Source: Hofstenia miamia (lineage: Eukaryota; Xenacoelomorpha; Acoela; Hofsteniidae). From it: DNA of 64,000 nt. Position numbers and translations under genes: made by a program. This document shows positions 35,021-47,559 of the stretch, in pieces. Below the pieces are notes generated by a model. It was given only the letters and a program-made list of their open reading frames with translations. It had not been told where the DNA came from and ran no database searches. The stretch is taken from positions 265,869 through 329,868 of the forward strand of contig CABFPE010000211.1 in NCBI GenBank assembly GCA_900660155.1, read 5' to 3'. The stretch's first letter is position 1, and every line of letters starts with the position of its first letter.

Positions 35021-35445
35021 CTAGAGCAGATATGATGGGTGAGACCCTAAAGTAAATTTAGTTGAGGCTAATAAGCAATGAGAAACAGAAGAAATTTTTG
35101 CCAAAAAATTGTCGTGCAATAGATGCAAGTCCAGCTTGTAAGTGTTTCTAACCTGTTTTCTGACTTGCTCTATAAGACCTTGCGTAAAAGTTTGCCAAAA
35201 TGCAGAAATCTTTAGAGAGAATGTGTTCCATAAAACGCTCATCATGAATGCTTGCTTTTGGATTGTTCCACATTTAAGATTTCGTGCAATAAACTCTCTA
35301 GAAAATGTACAGTCATTCTTTGTTTCCCTGGCATCTGGAAGGTGAGGTTCAAGACTGTCTCATCTTGGGTTATAATAATACGGAGAAATTTGCTGCAAAT
35401 TTCTCTTGATAAGAAGCAGGGTAGAAACCGCTACGTTCATTTTCT
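35021..35445 (-). pseudogene. coding-like minus-strand sequence, unrecognised
   Basis: On the minus strand one frame reads for about 140 codons with a single TGA at 35360-35362. It includes VSTLLLIKRNLQQISPYYYN, then EPHLPDARETKND, CTFSREFIARNLKC, SVLWNTFSLKISAFWQTF and EQVRKQVRNTYKLDLHLLHD. Composition and length look like real protein, unlike neighbouring frames. I cannot assign a family. It may be a processed pseudogene or an old transposon-encoded protein. Confidence 0.35.
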
Positions 35446-35449
35446 GATT

Positions 35450-37260
35450 CCAGATTCTTGCAGCTCGTTGTGTAGTTTTCCATGCATGAGATTGATGCCT
35501 GTAGCTAGCATATTTTTTTTCAGTGAACGCTCATTTTTAATGATTTTCTCTATTTTTTTCCATTTCAATTATCACCTACCTCAATTAGACAATCAAACAT
35601 TTGCACTTCCACTGCATTAAACAACAATATTTTCAAAAGTCTTTCGGGTTGGAATAAATCGTAATGATAGGCATTTCATATTATTAATCGAATAAAATCT
35701 CTATTGGTAGATTTTTCTTACAAATAGAGATCGAAATTACTACAGGCTGCAGGTTTAACTATTAATGATAATGTCATGCAAATGGGAAAGTTGAATATTA
35801 AACTTTATCAACTCACCATTTTTAACTCTATCATTGCCTTTTCAAGAAACTAATAAATTTATTCAAAATATGAACTATCTCAGGATAGGAGATTGCCTCC
35901 TGTTATATTTACGTTTCCAAATCCCACCAAATGGCAACCTCTTCTAGGAGTGATTTTGCGCATGGTGCGCCTATGCTGAACTAAGATAATCTGTCTACAG
36001 AAAAAGAAATTATTGCAATTATTTGTTGCACTCATGTGTTTTATGCCTTCTGATACTTCTGATACTCTAAGCATTAGGTATTGAAAAAAATTGAAAGATC
36101 ATAAAAAACAGTTATGTGTTCACGTACTTCAAGTCTATGAAGAATTTCTAGCACAGCATGCCAATAAATAAAATAATCGTACTTATTCAAATCAAATGAA
36201 GAGGTACACTTCCCTATTGAATGGAGTATCAGTTGCTGCCAGGCCTTGACCGGTTCAGTAAAAAAGAAATTTCGAATACGTATATGTGTAGAAAATTTAA
36301 ATATTACAGATAAAAAACGAGAATGTCGATTTCATGTTGTCTAAATTTATGTGAGTATTATTTATGCAATAGGCTTTCCAATATTGTGCTAATAGCAAAA
36401 TTATTGATGTTAGTGTGAAGTGAAGATTTTTTACAAATCTTGATGCATGCAATGTGCTATTTTGAAACAATCTTCATGAATTTATGGAGGAAACCCTAAA
36501 TTCATTCAGTTTCTTAACAGCTTTAAATCTTATCATGCAAATCAATTATCAATTACACAAATACTTATCAATTATTGGCAACACCAAGTTTAGTGTGCTC
36601 TACGTCAAATTAGAAACAGTTTTAAAAATTTTATTACTAACTGGAAAATTCAGATTTACTTCTAATATTGTGCTTGAATTGGAGTTTAGCTATCATATGT
36701 GAAAAATCAATCAAGCATTTTTATACTTTTTTGTGTTGTACAAAAGTTTAAAAATAAATTATTATTATTATTATTATTATTATTATTTTTATTATATTTA
36801 ATGTCTAATGGTTTCCAATGATGGTCACAAAAATTCAAACACGTCAGACGTGTTAGTCAGGACATGATATTGTAGAAAAAATTTCTATAATGTAAATAAT
36901 TATTTAACAAAACTTTTTCCGTACATTAGTTAATTCTAAAAATTTTCAAAACCATTCCCAAATGTTTGCTGTAATTTTGCCTTACTTTCTAATGATCCCG
37001 ATCGGGTACTCTCCTTTGATATTTAAAATTTGAATGTTCAAGTTATTATAAGAATAACTTATGCCATATTTCAGCACTAAGTGGTATTGATTGAAAACAA
37101 GTAAAACACTATTTGACAGTGTATTTTCTATGCTGCTTTGAACAAATATTGTTAAATATAATTCGAATTTGCAGAAGTAAATTTGTGGACAAAAAGTCAT
37201 AAACAACATCAAAATAAATAACAAATACAGTAAAGGTGCCACCACTACTAATCAATAAAT
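35450..37260. other. gene-poor stretch with (ATT)n
   Basis: No gene recognised. A perfect (ATT)n run at about 36760-36787 follows gtacaaaagtttaaaaataaa, which resembles the simple-repeat 3' end of CR1/L2-type LINEs. Confidence 0.4.
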
Positions 37261-37269
37261 GTGTATAAC

Positions 37270-37560
37270 AAATTAGAACCAAATATTTGCAATGCACAAA
37301 CTATAAGAACATTTAAAAGATTGTTGAAACAAAATTTGTAAGATAACCAATATGATTTAGGCACTCTATAAAATCGAATGTGTGACGAAATTTTTTAAAT
37401 TTTTACTGTATGTATGTGTGTTTGTTTTATTTGTTTTTTTTTAATTTGTAAGGGAGCGTAATATTTTTTAGTCTTTGTATATATCATGTTGTACACATGT
37501 AAATAGTGTATGTATATAGTCATTTATATGCAAAGCTAAAATGAAAATATAGCTATTGGA
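37270..37560 (+). mobile_element. LINE 3' end fragment
   Basis: A frame ending CNAQTIRTFKRLLKQNL and a stop (near 37292-37342) matches the usual C-terminus of CR1-like ORF2 proteins. It is followed by a T-rich 3' region with tgtatgtgtgtttg and ttgtacacatgtaaatag. Nothing upstream of the last ~20 codons is recognisable. Confidence 0.45.
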
Positions 37561-37645
37561 GCATAGAATAAAAATCTTCAACTTAAGTTTATAATGCGCA
37601 AATGATTAGTACATTGAACATTTTTAAGGATTTTTAATAAAACAC

Positions 37646-37885
37646 TAAGTTATGATGTAAAAATTTTAAAGAATACCGATGCAAAATATCTTAAAATCAA
37701 AGAAAGCATTCTAATTAGATCATTTCAACCAAGTCTAAATACGAAAGAAGATTATGTATATAAACTATTGTTGCAAATAATTAAGATTTAGTAAAATAAA
37801 ATATTGCTATAAAATCAAGTAAATTTATAGGGAATTACTTGTAAAACTGACGATGACTTTGTAAGTCGAAATATATTTGATTGTT
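37646..37885 (+). repeat. dispersed repeat R2, copy 1
   Basis: This matches 51145-51350 in the same orientation, from aagttatgatgtaaaaattttaaag through aattaagatttagtaaaataaaat to tgacgatgactttgtaagt and gaaatatatttga, about 80% alike with small gaps. No coding capacity; class unknown. Confidence 0.7.
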
Positions 37886-40004
37886 TTTGTTAAAATTATT
37901 ACCACATTGCTAAGGAATATAAACCAGGACATTTTGAACCAAATATAATTATTTGATAATCATGAAATTACGATTTTCACTTCTTTGAGTTTGCCATTGA
38001 TAATATCTATGCATTCTCATTAGCTGACTGTAGCATTGATATGCTGTCAAATGCAGTTTTGTCTGCTCTTAATGAATGATTGGCGTTTTTTTACGGTTGT
38101 TTATTATTCATGTATGTAACTACGAATTCTTGACGGTTCTATAAACAAGGTGTACTAAAAGTGTTTGTAAACGCCTTCTAAACTATTTCTAAGCAATTTC
38201 TATACAGCATATTGCCACGTAATAAACATGTCGTTGTCACGGTATTAGTGACCATCTTAGCACAAGTGTGGCAAACCTAACACGTGCTCAGCATGAATAT
38301 TTCGTTACACTGATGGGTGTCTAGTATGTATCTGTTACGTAATTTGATTACTGGGAAATTTACAAGTACCTTTCACTTTTTAAAGGTACATATAGATGTG
38401 TCAAGGGATAAAATATACCCATAATCGCTCCAACCTTTAAGAAAAAAGTCATAAACTTTGAAAGGTGAGTATTTGTTGCATAAATACAATTTTGAAGTAT
38501 ATTTAAAACTAAAGAATCAAATAATCATTTATAAAAAAGCGGAAAAATCTTCCGAATCAATTTACCCCGAGATTTAATCAATAATTCATTATGTGGAATA
38601 CAATCATGTAGTTTCTTGCGAGACTGTGACGAATTTGATTATTAACCACGTATGAAATGAAGATTTGGCTCGATATTCCACATTCATTTTATTGACAGCG
38701 AACAATTTCAATTTGAATTACGTCAGAATTCATACGAGTGTACTAGCGGTAAGATTTTATAATCGTGAATAAATGCGTTATATACTTAACATAGGTATTT
38801 AGGAGTTGATTTTTTAAGTTAGAATCGATTTCGAGTCGATTTGGAACTGGAACCTTAATTCGCGAGTTCAATTCGAGTTACAATTATACTTAGAATTATT
38901 TTCCCCAATCAGGCTAAGCTATATTTAACTGTGCTACATATTGAACAACCGTATGTAGATTGTACGAAAGAATTAAACCATTTTACACTAAATATAAGAA
39001 AATAGCTTCATCCCTTTGGCAAATTGAGGTAATTATCAAACGCATGATGGATTTTTCGAAATAACAATTGGTTAAAAAATGTCATTTAAACAAAAATCGA
39101 TTTGGTACAGAATACTTGCAAAGCACTACTTAACACTGTATAAATTATTTTTGATGGTATCAAGGCTACTAGAATTATACGGCGTCTGCCCAATTCAATA
39201 TTGTGCGAATTTTACTTTTAGATTTACATTTTTCAGATGCAATGCTCTATATTGCATTTTGAAAATTATGGGTGTAAATTATGATATGTGAGCTAGGCTG
39301 TAATGTACTGAGTTTTTAGATCTCTACTCTGATTATTATTCTAAACTTTGAATTAAGAAGATATTTGCGAAGTCAGTGCTTCAAAGTAGGCCATACATTT
39401 TATATTTTTTGAAGAAGTTAAAGCTTCACATGTTGTTTACGAAAGAGAACTTTCTTATGATAGAACATTACAATAACTCACTTGGTGCATGCTGAAACCA
39501 AATTTATATAATTGAAAATATGTCGTTAGTGGGAACTGTACAGTTAGGGGTATGAACAGTAATACAACTCAGTAGAATAGCAGCCAAAACACTCTTAAAG
39601 TTAATGAAATGTAGATCTATAATTTGGAACGATGAATTTATGTAATAAATAACTGAATCTTATTTTACATTGTTAATTCAGCATAGAAACAGCATTTTCA
39701 ATTTTGAAAATGGATGAATTTGTTTGAATGAGATACTTAAAATTCCTGTGACTTTGCACCTTATTCAGTAATATTAAATTTAGGTTTCAATTGAATGTTA
39801 AAAATTCTAAAAATTAACTTTAGATATCCTGTATTGTATGAAAACGGGACACTTTAAAAGTACACAAAATGTATCTGTTGTTTGTGATTTTACCCTTAAC
39901 CAATCAGTCGTTGTAGCTGATCAAAGTTTCAATTGCGATTTAATTGGAATTTGATAGAATTTTTACATCAGCATAATTTTTGTAAAGTAGTTTGAGTTTT
40001 TTAG
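37886..40004. other. intergenic stretch before LITAF gene 2
   Basis: No recognisable gene; the 70-codon frame at 39079-39291 lacks features. A promoter and first exon of the next gene may lie here but could not be located. Confidence 0.4.
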
Positions 40005-40130
40005 GCATGGCACATATAGCAATGGCTCCCCCTCCTCCAGGTAAAAACATTCATAAATTGAAATTAATTGTATTTCAGCATTGTAACATGTTTCCAAATA
40101 ATAATATGTTTGAATATACAAATTAAATTA

Positions 40131-40174
<44 letters not shown>

Positions 40175-42889
40175 GCGTAGTTTGGGAAAATTATTTTAAT
40201 TTTATTAGTTTTGTAAACATAATTAGCAAATATTAAATCTCACACAAGATGTTCCTTAAAAATATTTGTTAGATGTTTCTTAATAATTCTTAATTCTGAT
40301 TATTAAAGAAGCATATTATTATATATATATTTTACACTGAGCCACCACACACATTTATTCTATATATATTTTATTATTATTTTGTAAATACATGTATTTG
40401 TAGTTTGTAGTTTTCTTACTGTTATTTATTTACAGCAATAAATTTGCTTTGACTCTTATAACAAATTTGATCTAAAAATAACTTATTTCTATTAAAGGAG
40501 ATCTCCCAAGATTCGAGCAGTAAATTTCGATAAATGTTCATTTCATAGAAAATGTTTCTCTAATTGCTGCTTTTATTTACTAAAGCATAACCTTATATGG
40601 TTTTTTAATATATTAATTATATTTATGAAAATCAAATTACTACAAAATTTAATTGTGGTAAGTATTAATACATTGATCCTAAGTGTTAACTTATTGAACT
40701 TCACAAAAATCATCAAATTTAGGCCAGACAACTACTGTAATACAACAGACGAACTTTGTCGCATTTTCTAATCGTTATCCAACGGCCTGTGCATGTCCTA
40801 ATTGCAAGGCAAGTGTAACTACAAACGTCTCCTTGGAAAATGGATTGCTTACTTACATTGCTGTTGGAATAATTTGTGTTTCTGGGTAATGGTTTCTTAT
40901 TTTACAATAAAACTGAGCTTAATATCAATTACCGGATGCCTAAACTAACCTTTAGTTATTGCTTAAAAACCGCTACTTCATTAGCAATAATTTACAAAAA
41001 TTCATATTTCAAAAATTACATTCTGAAATCATTGAAAAGCAATAAAACAGTGTTCTCACTCCCCTTTAGCAACAAAAAGACTAATAAAGTTTAATGAATT
41101 GCAAATCCAAGACTAAATTTTTAAGTTATGAAGCATAATCATAAAGAGACTAAGCATTTTTAACGTACGACGAGAACTGAGAAATGGTTGCAATATTATG
41201 ATTTACAGAATAATCGTTATGAAAAAATTTGACTTTTTTTAAAAGCCCATTTAATGCTATGTGATATCCAGTTGGGTCTGGAGCTTATCTAGTAAACCAT
41301 TTTCCCAAAATTAATACTAGAATAATATTTTACCATTGTATAAAAAAACAAGAGGACTATCGTGAGTGTGAAGACTCCATTGAATTGCCCGATTCTAAAC
41401 TATCCCTACAGACTCAACGTAGCCATTTTAAAACTTTGAATTTTTTGTAAAAATATGTATTGAAATTTCGAGATCGACAAACAATAAGCATTTATTCCCT
41501 CTATAAGTATTTTTTAATGCAGTCCATTAACTGGATGCATGCAAATAGGATTAAAATATTGTAAATAATACTGTTAAGTTGATCTATGCAAAATGTGTAT
41601 CTAGCAAATAGATTTTTTCTTCCCGGTTGGATGTCTTAAAGTTTCCGCCAAACACTTGAAATATCCTTTTAATCGAAAATTATGAAATTTACAAACCATG
41701 TTGTTTGAGCGGATCACACGTACACATGTTTTTGTAATCAGCAAAAATTAGCATCGTCTTTAAATTTTAGCAAACGACAATATTGTAATTTCAACATTAA
41801 GCTGTTCTTTAGAAAACAAAACGTCATCACTACAATGTTTGCCAAATGAGTTTAACATTCTTTGTAAAGCAAAATGTGTTTTGTTCAAATTTTCATTCGT
41901 TTGTAAGAGGACAAATACTCCAAGATGTAGTACTTTACAGTAGATGAATTGAGGTGTAGGCATGCTCGAGTTCATGAAAAAAATTTGGTCGTGAAATTGT
42001 TATTTTTCGAGCATTTTACTCAAATTTACAAACATGTAGTACACATAATTTTAGCAATGTTTGTGGATGCCTGTTTTGAAATTTCAGGTTTTATGTCCAA
42101 TTTGTAGTTCTTGGATTTGTGATTAACCCATCTTCTCTCAGAGTAATTTTTAAATCTAGGCTGTGGTTTTTTACTTACATGACTCAACGTCTTCGACGCC
42201 CCTCAAAATGTGATGAATTATAATTTTGGATTTCCTCTTCTTGGAAATGTCACCAATTAAAAGCTTAACTTTGCTATCAGTTTGTTTGTTCAAAGGACGT
42301 AACAATAATTTTAGTCATATTGACGATACAAGAGCTAATTGAGAAAAAAAATGAAATTCAAACTCTGACTTTCAATCATAAATATTTGCAAAACCTTTTC
42401 TTCTTTTCTTTATGCTATAATTTAATCATGCAGTTGTTTGTATCGATTGCTAAATAGATGAACAACTTCTTGCACATCATTCCACATGATGTCTAGAAAA
42501 GACAACTAGAGCCATACGATTCCATTCTATAGAGAAAAATCTATGATGATCTATTATGATGATCACTAAAAAAATTCAGTGTTTGATTTCCCATTCTCTC
42601 ACTAAATCTTAATGTATGGATCCTCATTAAACTGCACAAATATATGACCAAATTTAGAATAAACTTTCATTTTTTAAAATCCAATCAAATGAAAAAATAA
42701 TAAATTAAATAATGTGCAGGTTCACATCATCTTGTAAATGTTTAGATGGTTTATATGACATATTTTAATTTTAGCGGAGGATTGGGTTGCTGCATTATCC
42801 CACTCTTTATTGACGCCTGCAAAGATGCCATCCATTCTTGTCCAAATTGCAATCATGTGATTGGTGACTATAAACCTGTCAAATTCTGA
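40005..42889 (+). CDS. LITAF-domain protein, gene 2
   Basis: Three exons are visible: 40005-40040 (MAHIAMAPPPPG), 40723-40885 and 42775-42889. The last two have exactly the lengths (163 and 115 bp) and phases of gene 1. The domain reads ACACPNCKASVTT, then TYIAVGIICVSGG and LGCCIIPLFIDACKD, and closes with HSCPNCNHVIGDYKPVKF. Both CxxC pairs and the hydrophobic insert are intact. From the ATG at 40007 the product is 103 aa; as in gene 1 an AG precedes this exon, so a further 5' exon is possible. It has one proline-rich mini-exon where gene 1 has two. The pair arose by tandem duplication; their last exons are about 85% identical in protein. Confidence 0.85.
40340..40462 (+). repeat. LINE 3'-tail-like repeat
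   Basis: This has the same order of motifs as 20330-20460 (cacacac, ttgtaaatac, tagtttgtagt, caataaatttgctttgactct). It lies in the first visible intron of LITAF gene 2. Confidence 0.4.
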
Positions 42890-43012
42890 TAACCTTGCAC
42901 TTTATTAATTACTGACATATTCTATTATTTATTAATAGATTTGAAATATATTATTGTTGATGTAATCAGAGATGTCGAGGATAATGGCTATGCATTAAAA
43001 TGCAGTTCTAAT

Positions 43013-44876
43013 CAGGCTTGTCCATTGGACAGATTTTTCTGTCCAATCCAATCCAATCTAATATTAAAATTCTATAAATGTCCAATTGAATTCCAATCTA
43101 TGTTTGAGTTTGCTAATCCACTTTTTTTACAACATACATAACATGCTGTTGATTTCACATAATATTTAATTAAGTATAATACACCGATTTTCTGTGTATA
43201 AGGCTTAGATTTCGCTAGTAAAGCTAAGAAATGAAGAATTTCATGAAAAAACTCAGAAAAGCGGAATTATTATTAGAAAACAAATGCATTGATTATATTT
43301 GAACAATTTCTGGACAGAAATGAGTCCATACTTTGTCAACATCGCTGTCAACACGGGAAAACCCTCATTTAATCTCCCCATTTGTTTGTTTTTATGCAAA
43401 GCTTCAATTCTAGGGGTGGATCACCTCTTAGAGGCTTGCAGTAATACTTACACGGAATCGGGAGAAATTTTTGAACTGGGAATGTGACAGTTTTTTTAAA
43501 ATCATGGGAGCAAAAATTTAAAATGTTTCATGCTATACTTTTTGTCTACGTTTCACAAATTTCGAAACTCATCAAATTGTATAGATACATTTCTTAGAAC
43601 TGGAACATATTAGAATGTAACCTCATCACTAAAATTACCACTGAAAAAGATGAAAATAATGTGTAGTTATTTTTAATCAAACTCTGAGGTTGAAGACTGC
43701 GCGATCGCAAGCGATATACCATCTTGCTCGCAGTCAGAATATAAGAACCATGCAAAATGCTCCGGAATTTCATTGATAAAATATTTGATCTCCTATTGGA
43801 AGAATTCTACTACCAAATAACTTAGATGCGTAGCAAGATCTTAATTAATTAATCACACAGGTTTCAGAAACAACACCTGAACTAGTGTTTACTTCAACTG
43901 GAATTACGTTACCTGAATTACCCTTACATCTGCGCTTTGTCCATTTGCACAATGCAGTATAGTTTAATATACAGCAATTCATATTTTATGTTTATGAATG
44001 TTCTATTAGGAGATTTGTAGGATTCGGTGCTATATTAGTAGAAGACCTGTGGGAGTGTGATCAATTCATTGTGCTGCCAGAAAGATATCCCCTATTAGTG
44101 TAGAAAGATCCTTCAACCAATATTGTGGTATTCTAACTAAAAGACGCATAAGCATGACGGAAGAAAACTTGTCTAAGAGCGTATTTATTGTGATCAATAA
44201 TTTGTAATTGATTTCATATTCATTTGAGTAAATCACCGTCTTTTATTTTAAGATGAAAAGTAGAATTCTTAAAAAATGAAAAGAAAAGTATAGTTTATTG
44301 AGTTTTTGCATACAGAATAATACTACTAATAATATATTGTCATGAAATGGACCAACAATCCATTAGGAATGCTGCCTAGTCTGAGACCACAAATCTGTAT
44401 ATGATATCATGACAAAATTGCAGGTTTGGTTTTATTAATAGACATAAATATCTATGCAACCAATGGATTTAGGAAACTTATTTATCATAAGGTGCCCAAT
44501 TAGAATACAAAACACAATAATTTCTCGAATTTTCCAGGCATTTTATTCTAATAATATTATACAAAACGTACTTATTTTGTGGACATCTAACACTATACTT
44601 AAGTGATTAAGAGTCAATATTGCAATTAGTTACCATGATATTGCGTGTTACATTCAGAGTACTATCAAACCTATATTAAAAGCAATCATTTTAATGGTAT
44701 GAGGAATTATTAAAAAAACTGAATTATAAAAACAGCTGTGATATCTTGAAAATTTCTGTAAAATTATTCCAATGAAAATCCAATTGGAAACCAATCAATA
44801 ACAAATTTTGTTTATCCAGCCAATTCCAATGTTCAATTGGAAACCAATTAGATTCCAGTTTCAATGGACAAGCCTG
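43013..44876 (+). mobile_element. hAT transposon with TIRs and 8-bp target duplication
   Basis: The element begins caggcttgtccattg and ends with its inverse caatggacaagcctg. The 8-bp direct repeat gttctaat flanks it at 43005-43012 and 44877-44884, as expected for hAT. Sub-terminal tccaatt/caattgga repeats occur at both ends. At about 44081-44205 the plus strand encodes the hAT C-terminal dimerisation region: ISPISVERSFNQYCGILTKR and MTEENLSKSVFIVINNL before a stop. The rest of the transposase is not readable, so the copy is probably dead. It lies 124 bp beyond the stop of LITAF gene 2. Confidence 0.92.
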
Positions 44877-44884
44877 GTTCTAAT

Positions 44885-47005
44885 AGTATTATAAATTTAT
44901 TAATTGCTCATAGGAATATGCATAGACTCACATGGAAGTGAGAGTAAGAATGTCATGCTTACGTAAGAGCGTTTCAGTTGCCATATTATTGAAACATAAT
45001 CAGCTATAAGTTCGAGCAAGCACCAGGAGGCAGTAACATTCATTTCAAAGAGCTATTAGGCGATGCGAAATAACTGCAAATATTTTCCAATAATTAAGAC
45101 TACAGAATGATGTTTGCATTAAACCAAAACTATTAAAATATGTTTTTGAATACTTTTTTTGATAGAAATGGAAAAAGAAGAAATATTTTTTACGAATGAC
45201 TAGTACTACTCCATGACACAGATGGCGGAGGTCAAGATGCACGCTCTGCATGAAAATTAAAACTAAATCGTCCACATTCTACCTTAATTTTTTTTAATTT
45301 TTAGTTTTGCAGCTGCATATATTGCTTGTTGTACGATTAGACTTACATCACAGCACATAAATTCAATAATTTCTTTTTTTGGAGCATAATGCCATATTTT
45401 TAAAGGATTTATAAAATATCAGTTTTGTTAAATTCTCAGGATAAATCTTTCTATAGTTTTATAAAGGTATTATAAATTCATTTTTTTGTTATGTACTTTT
45501 TTAAGCAACAGGTTTTAAAATTTTAAGTCTTTGTTGACCGAGCTTATGAAACATTTCATTTGTAATGGTAATTAGTTAGTATAGTCATTGTATAATAAAT
45601 GTGAGCCGTAAATAACAAATAAATATTTAAAAGACGTTTTTCGGGAATTTTGGCATTTTAATTGTATCAGAATTGAGAAAGACACTGCTTGAGGATTTTG
45701 GCAATTCATTCATTGAAAGTAACTGTATGAAGACCTACAGTTTAATTGCATTAGATTTAATATCTAATCTTACAATTTTTCTCGGGATAATGCACATTTA
45801 TCGCCAGCATATCGGATAACGTTGGCTTTGGTAAAATTTATATAAATATTAAACCGTAAGGGAAGGGCAAAAATAGTTCCCATGAGATCAACAACTACAT
45901 GAGTGAACACAAAGGAAATTGCCCCCAAAATCTATCAAATATTTGATTTAGAGAAAAGCAGAGGAAATTCATATTGCTTCGCCATACAGAAAGATTTGGA
46001 AACGACAAATTCAGACCCATTTAGTGCAATCGATTTTCGTGGTTGGAATTAGTTGAGATATTTTGCTGAGTCTTAATTAAAATAAAAAATTAAAAATCAG
46101 AATTAAAAAATATTATCAAATTTAATTCATTTAAAATCAGCATTACAGTGATTTATTTTTTGGGTGATCGATGCTTGAAGAAATAACCATTTTTTCATAA
46201 CATTAGTTATTTGTTTTGTAAAATTATGTTGAGAATCAAGAATTATACTTAAGCATTTAAAAGAATTAACTTGTTATATGCACACATCACTAAATTTCAA
46301 TTTAATATGAGAAACATTTGTGGAATTATCGTTAGATTTAGGTCTAATTAAACAAAATTGAGTTTTAGATTGGTTTATTCTTAGTTTTAGAGAAGCAAAA
46401 TATTGTGAAAGAAAAGTGCAGTTTCATGAATCAGTATTTTCAAGTACTTCAGCCAAAGTAGAACAAATTTTAACATTCACCAATAGATATGTTCATGGCT
46501 CACGGTTGTAAAATTTACTTTAAAGCTTCAAGAAAATTCTTTGAAAATGTTGAAAAACTATTTTCCTTTTAAATGAACACCATGCTGTTTAAGATTAAAC
46601 TACGCAGGAATTATTTTAAAATCTGTTATTATTTCATAAAAATACTTTTAAACTTTCACTTATATTTGAAAATTTTGAATTATCACGAGACGCTATGATC
46701 TCTGAATTTGCTCACAGTGTTCCTTAGTGGTGGGGTAATCTATCGGTGGAAAAATGTATGTGAGGTTATCTGATAACTCTTTGCACATAGAATATAGAAA
46801 TAATAAGGAGAATCAAGAGGTTGCCATTTTCACAAAAAGTTAAGTTTGGAAGTACATCAGGTCTTGCAATACAATTCTGTACAAATTTTCAAAATTTATG
46901 GGTGCATATTCACTAACAACTTGAAAATTTTCTAGTAGTGTTTGAAAATAAAATACAAATAGCTTTTAAAAATATATTTTTATATTTTATATTAGCCCCT
47001 TCCCT
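44885..47005. other. gene-poor AT-rich stretch
   Basis: No ORF with a recognisable domain, RNA gene or repeat match was seen. Confidence 0.4.
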
Positions 47006-47010
47006 ACCAA

Positions 47011-47069
47011 GGACGTATATATACGTCCTATATTTTGTCACTCAACGACCGAGGACGTATATATACGTC
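47011..47069. repeat. paired gacgtatatatacgtc palindromes
   Basis: A perfect 18-bp palindrome (ggacgtatatatacgtcc, 47011-47028) is followed 42 bp later by a 16-bp version (47054-47069), each preceded by a-rich/c-rich ccaagg or ccgagg. Perhaps a transposon terminus or a protein-binding site; not resolved. Confidence 0.6.
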
Positions 47070-47559
47070 ATTGCATAAAAAGAATTACCAAGAGCCCGTT
47101 GTTTGCGGTACTGCGAATAAATTATCTGCATTTGTTGAGAAAGGTCTCTCACAATTTTATAAAGACTGCTGACCGCGTGAAATTGCTTTTTGGCTTTTTA
47201 CTTATTGTATTGTCCTTGGTAGGAGAGGAGATAAGAAATATTGCCATAATTTTAGTTTTCAGTCCTATGAGTAAAATATTTATAGTAGTATGGTCAAATA
47301 AAGGTGGAATAGTTGTTTTGGCATGTATGTGCAGTTAAAATTGTACATTGCTTGAATTCATTTTTAAATAAATATAGGTTTACTCTATTGGAAGCACTAC
47401 AATAAATCATAATTTAAAAATTTTGCAGCAAATTTTAGTCAAAGAGTAATATTTAGTTAAATCTTAAAGAAAATTGCATCTGTTAAGATAGAGATTCAAC
47501 AGGTTTAAAGATATTACAATTATTAATTTGGGTAGAAAATGTTAATCTATTACCTAGCA

